Below, piece by piece: positions 31,219 to 35,388 of a DNA stretch of 35,388 nt (within the stretch, counting starts at the first letter, position 1; each line of letters opens with the position of its first letter). A program made the translations under genes and the position numbers. Below the pieces are notes generated by a model. It did not search any database and was not told the DNA's origin. It saw only the letters and a program-made list of their open reading frames with translations. The DNA is from Desulfobacter postgatei. Lineage in GTDB: Bacteria > Desulfobacterota > Desulfobacteria > Desulfobacterales > Desulfobacteraceae. The stretch lies in NCBI GenBank assembly GCA_003252055.1, contig QKDP01000046.1, positions 1 to 35,388 of the forward strand, given 5' to 3'.

Positions 31219-32241
31219 ATGTCATCTGAAAATCTTGCATATGTTAACTGGCGAGAGATGATCAAGCCGGAAAAGCTTGATGTTACCACAACTTCCACCT
31301 ATGGCAAGTTTGTGTGTGAACCTCTTGAAAGGGGATACGGTATCACCATTGGTAACTCGCTTCGGCGAATTATTTTGTCATCCATTTATGGCGCAGCCAT
31401 AGTCTCCGTGAAATTCGATGATGCACTTCACGAATACAGCGTTATCTCAGATATTAGAGAGGATGTTTCCGAGATCATCCTTAATCTGAAAGAATTGAAG
31501 CTCAAAGTGGACGATCCAGAAGAAAGAATATTGACCCTTAATGTCACTGGCGAGGCAGAGGTTACAGGTGCAGACATCGTCAGTCCGGACGGGCGTGTGA
31601 AGATTCTAAACCCGGAGCAGCATATTGCCACGGTAAATAAAAATGGAAAACTCAATATTGTCATGGTTGTGAAAACAGGTAAGGGATATGCCCTGGCATC
31701 AGCGAATAAGGACGACGATGCCCCTATCGGTACCATCCCCATTGATGCTGCGTTTTCCCCTATTAAGCGGGTAAAATATGTGGTGGGTACATCACGTATC
31801 GGACAGAAAACCGACTATGACAAACTGACCTTTGAAGTCTGGACAGACGGTAGTGTTACACCTGATGATGCTGTTGCTTACGGCGCAAAAATCCTTAAGG
31901 AACAGATGAATCCATTTATCAATTTTGATGAAGAACTTGAACCTGATGAATCGGAATATAAAAGTGATGACGGGGAAAAGGGATTCAATGAGAATATTTA
32001 TCGTTCTGTGGATGAGCTCGAGCTCTCCGTTCGCAGTTCAAACTGTTTGAAAAATGCGAGAATCCACACTATTTATCAGCTGGTCCAGAAAACCGACAGC
32101 GAAATGCTCAAGACAAAAAATTTCGGCCGAAAATCACTCAATGAAATCAAAGAAGTGCTCAATTCAATGGAGCTGTCTTTGGGGATGGACCTTGAAGGGA
32201 TCGAACCGCCGGAAGATGTGAATACCCAGGAAGGAGAATAA
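31219..32241 (+). CDS. rpoA: DNA-directed RNA polymerase subunit alpha
   Basis: '[66 protein letters not shown]...[48 protein letters not shown]'. Confidence 0.98.
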   Translation: MSSENLAYVNWREMIKPEKLDVTTTSTYGKFVCEPLERGYGITIGNSLRRIILSSIYGAAIVSVKFDDALHEYSVISDIREDVSEIILNLKELKLKVDDPEERILTLNVTGEAEVTGADIVSPDGRVKILNPEQHIATVNKNGKLNIVMVVKTGKGYALASANKDDDAPIGTIPIDAAFSPIKRVKYVVGTSRIGQKTDYDKLTFEVWTDGSVTPDDAVAYGAKILKEQMNPFINFDEELEPDESEYKSDDGEKGFNENIYRSVDELELSVRSSNCLKNARIHTIYQLVQKTDSEMLKTKNFGRKSLNEIKEVLNSMELSLGMDLEGIEPPEDVNTQEGE

Positions 32242-32246
32242 ATACC

Positions 32247-32591
32247 ATGAAACATAGAAAATCCGTATTAAAGCTGAACAGAACCTCTGCCCATAGAAAG
32301 GCGATGTTTAGGAACATGGTAACTTCTCTGTTCAAACACAGCAGCATCAATAAAGCCAAAGGCCTTCGTAAAATTGCCGATAAAATGATTACCCTGGCTA
32401 AACGCGGGGATCTTCATGCCAGGCGTCAAGCCATGGCGGTAATCCGTGAAAAAGATGTTGTGCATGCCCTTTTTGAAGAGGTATCAGAGAAGTTTAACGC
32501 AAGGCAGGGGGGATACACTAGAATTACCAAGCTAGGACCAAGGAAAGGGGATGTTGCTCCCATGGTTCAGATTGAATTGATCACCGATTAA
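32247..32591 (+). CDS. rplQ: 50S ribosomal protein L17
   Basis: '[66 protein letters not shown]'. Confidence 0.97.
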   Translation: MKHRKSVLKLNRTSAHRKAMFRNMVTSLFKHSSINKAKGLRKIADKMITLAKRGDLHARRQAMAVIREKDVVHALFEEVSEKFNARQGGYTRITKLGPRKGDVAPMVQIELITD

Positions 32592-32607
32592 TTAAGATTG
32601 CAAAAAT

Positions 32608-32630
32608 GGGTATGGTTTAAAACCATGCCC
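32608..32630 (+). terminator. Hairpin just after rplQ
   Basis: GGGTATGGTT...AACCATGCCC stem with one G-U pair, followed by TTT. Confidence 0.5.
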
Positions 32631-32676
32631 TTTCACATGCGGCAGGTTTCCGATTGTCGGAGCGCCGCTGGATTTT

Positions 32677-32718
32677 AAAAAGCTTTGACAGTGCCCTTAT
32701 CCCCTGTCAAAGCTTTTT
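32677..32718. terminator. Strong bidirectional intrinsic terminator between convergent rplQ and moaA
   Basis: Perfect 15-bp stem AAAAAGCTTTGACAG (32677-32691) / CTGTCAAAGCTTTTT (32704-32718), 12-nt loop, T-tracts on both strands. Confidence 0.92.
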
Positions 32719-32771
32719 CTGTTTATTAAACAATGTTCTCTTCCATAAAAATTCAACGCACTGCCAAGGCG

Positions 32772-33776
32772 TTATCCGCCGATGGATGTCATATGATTCA
32801 ACGGCATATCCCGGGCAGTCCTTTTCTCTAGGTTATGGCATAACGGTTTGTCCTTCAAGGCTGTTACCATAATCTGTTTCAACGCTTCATCATCGGCCCC
32901 GTTGCGCAGGGGGGTGAGAATATCTGTTTCATTATTCTGCAGCAGGCAGGGCCGGAGAGTGCCTCGGGAAGTCAGGCGCAATCTGTTGCATTCGCTGCAG
33001 AAATGGGAACTGACCGGCGTGATGAACCCTAAGATTCCCGGTCCCCCGGCCAGCACGTACGGTTTTGCCGGGCCGTCATTTGCCCCTTTCGGGACTGCTG
33101 TCAACGGCCCATGGGCGCCGATGATAAGATTTTTAATGTCCCTGGTCAGGATTTGCTGGCTTGCATCCACATCCGTGTCTCCCATTTGCATGTGTTCAAT
33201 GAACCGGACATGAAAGGGGTATTTGAGGGTCAGTCCGGCAATGGCCTGGATTTCATCATCATTGAACCCTTTCAGAGCCACGGTATTGATTTTTATGGGT
33301 GACATGCCCAGATCATGGGCTGCCATGATAGTGTCCCATACTTTATGAAACCGGTCCCGCCCGGTAATCCAGATAAATTTTTCCGGCACCAGGGTGTCCA
33401 GGCTGAAGTTGAGCCTTTGGATACCCATATCCATTAATTCTTTTATCTTATTCCGGTTCAGGCGGGAGCCGTTGGTGGTAATGGAGATATCTTTTAACTG
33501 GGAAATGCGGCATAATTGGCGGATAAAGAAGAAAATCCCTTTTCTGACAAAGGGTTCTCCGCCGGTGACCCGGACTTTGGTGATGCCCATGTCACAGCCG
33601 ATGCGGACAATTCTCAATATCTCCTCATACCGGGCAATGTTGTCATGCTCGATGAACTTGAATGGTGCTGCCGGAATACAATACCTGCACCTGAAATTAC
33701 ACCGGTCCGTAACGGAGATTCTCAGATAGTTGATGTTTCTGGTTCCGGCAATCATGATGTGATTTAATTTTTTCAA
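32772..33776 (-). CDS. moaA: GTP 3',8-cyclase MoaA (molybdenum cofactor biosynthesis, radical SAM)
   Basis: 'LRISVTDRCNFRCRYCIPA', 'RVTGGEPFVRKG', 'FCSECNRLRLTSRGTLRPCLL', C-terminal GG. Confidence 0.96.
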   Translation of the reverse strand: MKKLNHIMIAGTRNINYLRISVTDRCNFRCRYCIPAAPFKFIEHDNIARYEEILRIVRIGCDMGITKVRVTGGEPFVRKGIFFFIRQLCRISQLKDISITTNGSRLNRNKIKELMDMGIQRLNFSLDTLVPEKFIWITGRDRFHKVWDTIMAAHDLGMSPIKINTVALKGFNDDEIQAIAGLTLKYPFHVRFIEHMQMGDTDVDASQQILTRDIKNLIIGAHGPLTAVPKGANDGPAKPYVLAGGPGILGFITPVSSHFCSECNRLRLTSRGTLRPCLLQNNETDILTPLRNGADDEALKQIMVTALKDKPLCHNLEKRTARDMPLNHMTSIGG

Positions 33777-35314
33777 ACATCGGACAAGGCTTTTTCATAA
33801 TGCCTGAGCAAGGCTTTAATCAGACCGTCAATGGTAAAAGGATCCGCCTCAATATCCGGTGCAAGCCCTTTGGCCCGGATGGTATCCGATGTGATGGGGC
33901 CGATGCTGGCAAGGGTCACCCCTTTAAGCAGGGCAGGGGCGTTCTCTTTTTCAAGCAAGGTCAAAAAATTGGTTACAGTGGAAGATGAGGTAAAGGTCAC
34001 CGCGTCAATATCCCCGGCTTTAAGCATATCAATGAGAAAGTCTTTCCCTTCATCTGCCAGCCGGGTTTCATAGGCCGTGACCTCATCCACCAGGGCGCCC
34101 ATGCGGGTCAGCTCTTCGGGCAGGATAGTGCGCGCCTTTTTCGCCCGGGGCAGCAATACCTTTTTGCCGGTCATATCAAGGCCTGAAAACGCATCCACAA
34201 CAGATTCCGCCCGGTAGGTCTCGGGCAGAATATCGGAAATGATGCCATAGTCTGCCAGGCGTTTTTTGGTCACAGGGCCGATGCAGGCAAATTTAAGATG
34301 TCCCAGAGCACGGACATCCTTTCCCTTTTCAAACAGGGTGTCAAAGAAAAATTTTACCCCGTTCACCGAGGTGAGCACCAGCCAGTCATACCGGTCCAGG
34401 TGATCAATGGCCGCCTCCAACGGATTTTTGTCTTCAGGCGGGGCGATTTTAATGGTGGGGATTTCTATGCACTGGGCCCCAAGGCGGCCAAGTTCGGCCA
34501 CAAGGCCGGAGGACTGGGCCCGGGCCCGGGTAATCACAATTTTTTTCCCGAACAAAGGTTTTTTGTCAAACCAGGACAACTCATCTCGTAAAGAGACCAC
34601 ATGGCCCACCACAATGATGGCCGGGGATTTCAGGCCTGCTTTTTCAACCGCATCCACAATGGTGGCAAGGGTGCCGGTCACGGTCTGCTGGCGGGTGGTG
34701 GTGCCCCAGCGCACCAGGGCCACAGGTGTGTCCGCCGGTTTGCCGTGTTCCATCAGTTTTGTCACGATATTGGACAGATTTTTTACCCCCATGAGAAAGA
34801 CAAGGGTGGCGTCGGATTTTGCAAATATGTCCCACTGCATCCGGGACTCTTTTTTATCGGGCCGTTCGTGACCGGTAATAAAGGAGACAAAGGAGGTGTG
34901 GTCCCTGTGGGTTACAGGTATGCCGGCATAGGCCGGGGCCGCCACGGCCGACGTGACACCGGGGATCACCTCATAACTGATGCCGTAAGACAAAAGCTCC
35001 TGGGCCTCCTCCCCGCCGCGGCCGAAAACAAAGGGGTCGCCGCCCTTGAGACGGGCCACATTTTTTCCTTCCCTGGCCTTGTCAACCAGCAGCCGGTTGA
35101 TCTTGTCCTGGGTCAGGGTGTGGTCCCCGCCTTTTTTCCCCACGTAGATAATTTCAGCGTCTTTTCCCGCATACCCAAGCAGAAAAGGAGATGCCAGGTA
35201 ATCATAAACCACCACATCCGCAGCTTGAATGCACTCTTTTGCCTTTACGGTGATGAGCCCGGGGTCTCCCGGGCCTGCACCAATCAGATAAACCTTGCCC
35301 CTGGTTTGTGTCAT
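33773..35314 (-). CDS. cobA/hemD: Fused uroporphyrinogen-III C-methyltransferase / uroporphyrinogen-III synthase
   Basis: N-term 'GKVYLIGAGPGDPGLITVKAKECIQAADVVVYDYLASP...RLKGGDPFVFGRGGEEAQEL...GVTSAVAAPAYAGIPVTHRDH' SUMT; C-term 'LVLTSVNGVKFFFDTL...FACIGPVTKKRL...TFTSSSTVTNFLTLL...ASIGPITSDTIRAKGL' HemD. Confidence 0.96.
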   Translation of the reverse strand: MTQTRGKVYLIGAGPGDPGLITVKAKECIQAADVVVYDYLASPFLLGYAGKDAEIIYVGKKGGDHTLTQDKINRLLVDKAREGKNVARLKGGDPFVFGRGGEEAQELLSYGISYEVIPGVTSAVAAPAYAGIPVTHRDHTSFVSFITGHERPDKKESRMQWDIFAKSDATLVFLMGVKNLSNIVTKLMEHGKPADTPVALVRWGTTTRQQTVTGTLATIVDAVEKAGLKSPAIIVVGHVVSLRDELSWFDKKPLFGKKIVITRARAQSSGLVAELGRLGAQCIEIPTIKIAPPEDKNPLEAAIDHLDRYDWLVLTSVNGVKFFFDTLFEKGKDVRALGHLKFACIGPVTKKRLADYGIISDILPETYRAESVVDAFSGLDMTGKKVLLPRAKKARTILPEELTRMGALVDEVTAYETRLADEGKDFLIDMLKAGDIDAVTFTSSSTVTNFLTLLEKENAPALLKGVTLASIGPITSDTIRAKGLAPDIEADPFTIDGLIKALLRHYEKALSDV

Positions 35315-35388
35315 GGGATATTAAGTGCCTCCAATATGCGTTGTCCGCCTTTATCAAGAACAAGTTTTGCCAGTTCCCGGCCTTTTTC
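35311..35388 (-). CDS. hemC: C-terminal end of porphobilinogen deaminase (partial; rest outside window)
   Basis: Reverse strand reads ...EKGRELAKLVLDKGGQRILEALNIP* to window end; HemC-like C-terminus; TGA overlaps the cobA/hemD ATG (ATGA). Confidence 0.8.
   Translation of the reverse strand, partial: EKGRELAKLVLDKGGQRILEALNIP

Overview
The window is a translation/transcription super-operon from an anaerobic, probably Desulfobacterales-like, bacterium (the taxon is inferred from protein style only). Order on the + strand: tRNA-Thr(TGT), Tyr(GTA), Gly(TCC), Thr(GGT), rpmG (L33), tRNA-Trp(CCA), secE, nusG, rplK, rplA, [L10-type leader], rplJ, rplL, rpoB, rpoC, rpsL, rpsG, tuf, the S10/spc/alpha ribosomal protein genes through secY, infA, rpmJ, rpsM, rpsK, rpsD, rpoA and rplQ. 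These end at a strong bidirectional terminator. On the - strand at the right end is an overlapping hemC(partial)-cobA/hemD-moaA set. At the left end are a partial DNRLRE-like secreted protein, a yheU-like gene overlapping a frameshifted GIY-YIG gene, and a LysM lytic transglycosylase (mltD-like). Most of the window is highly conserved housekeeping sequence. The most unusual item is a ~98-aa in-frame insertion in RpoC that reads like a degenerate parvulin (PpiC/rotamase) domain without the expected catalytic histidines. Other items worth checking: a structured 137-nt gap between rplC and rplD, a dyad element between rpsK and rpsD, mutually exclusive hairpins between rplL and rpoB, absence of fusA between rpsG and tuf, and two short ribosomal genes (rpmG, rpmJ) missing from the ORF track. 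No CRISPR array, transposase or defence island was seen.
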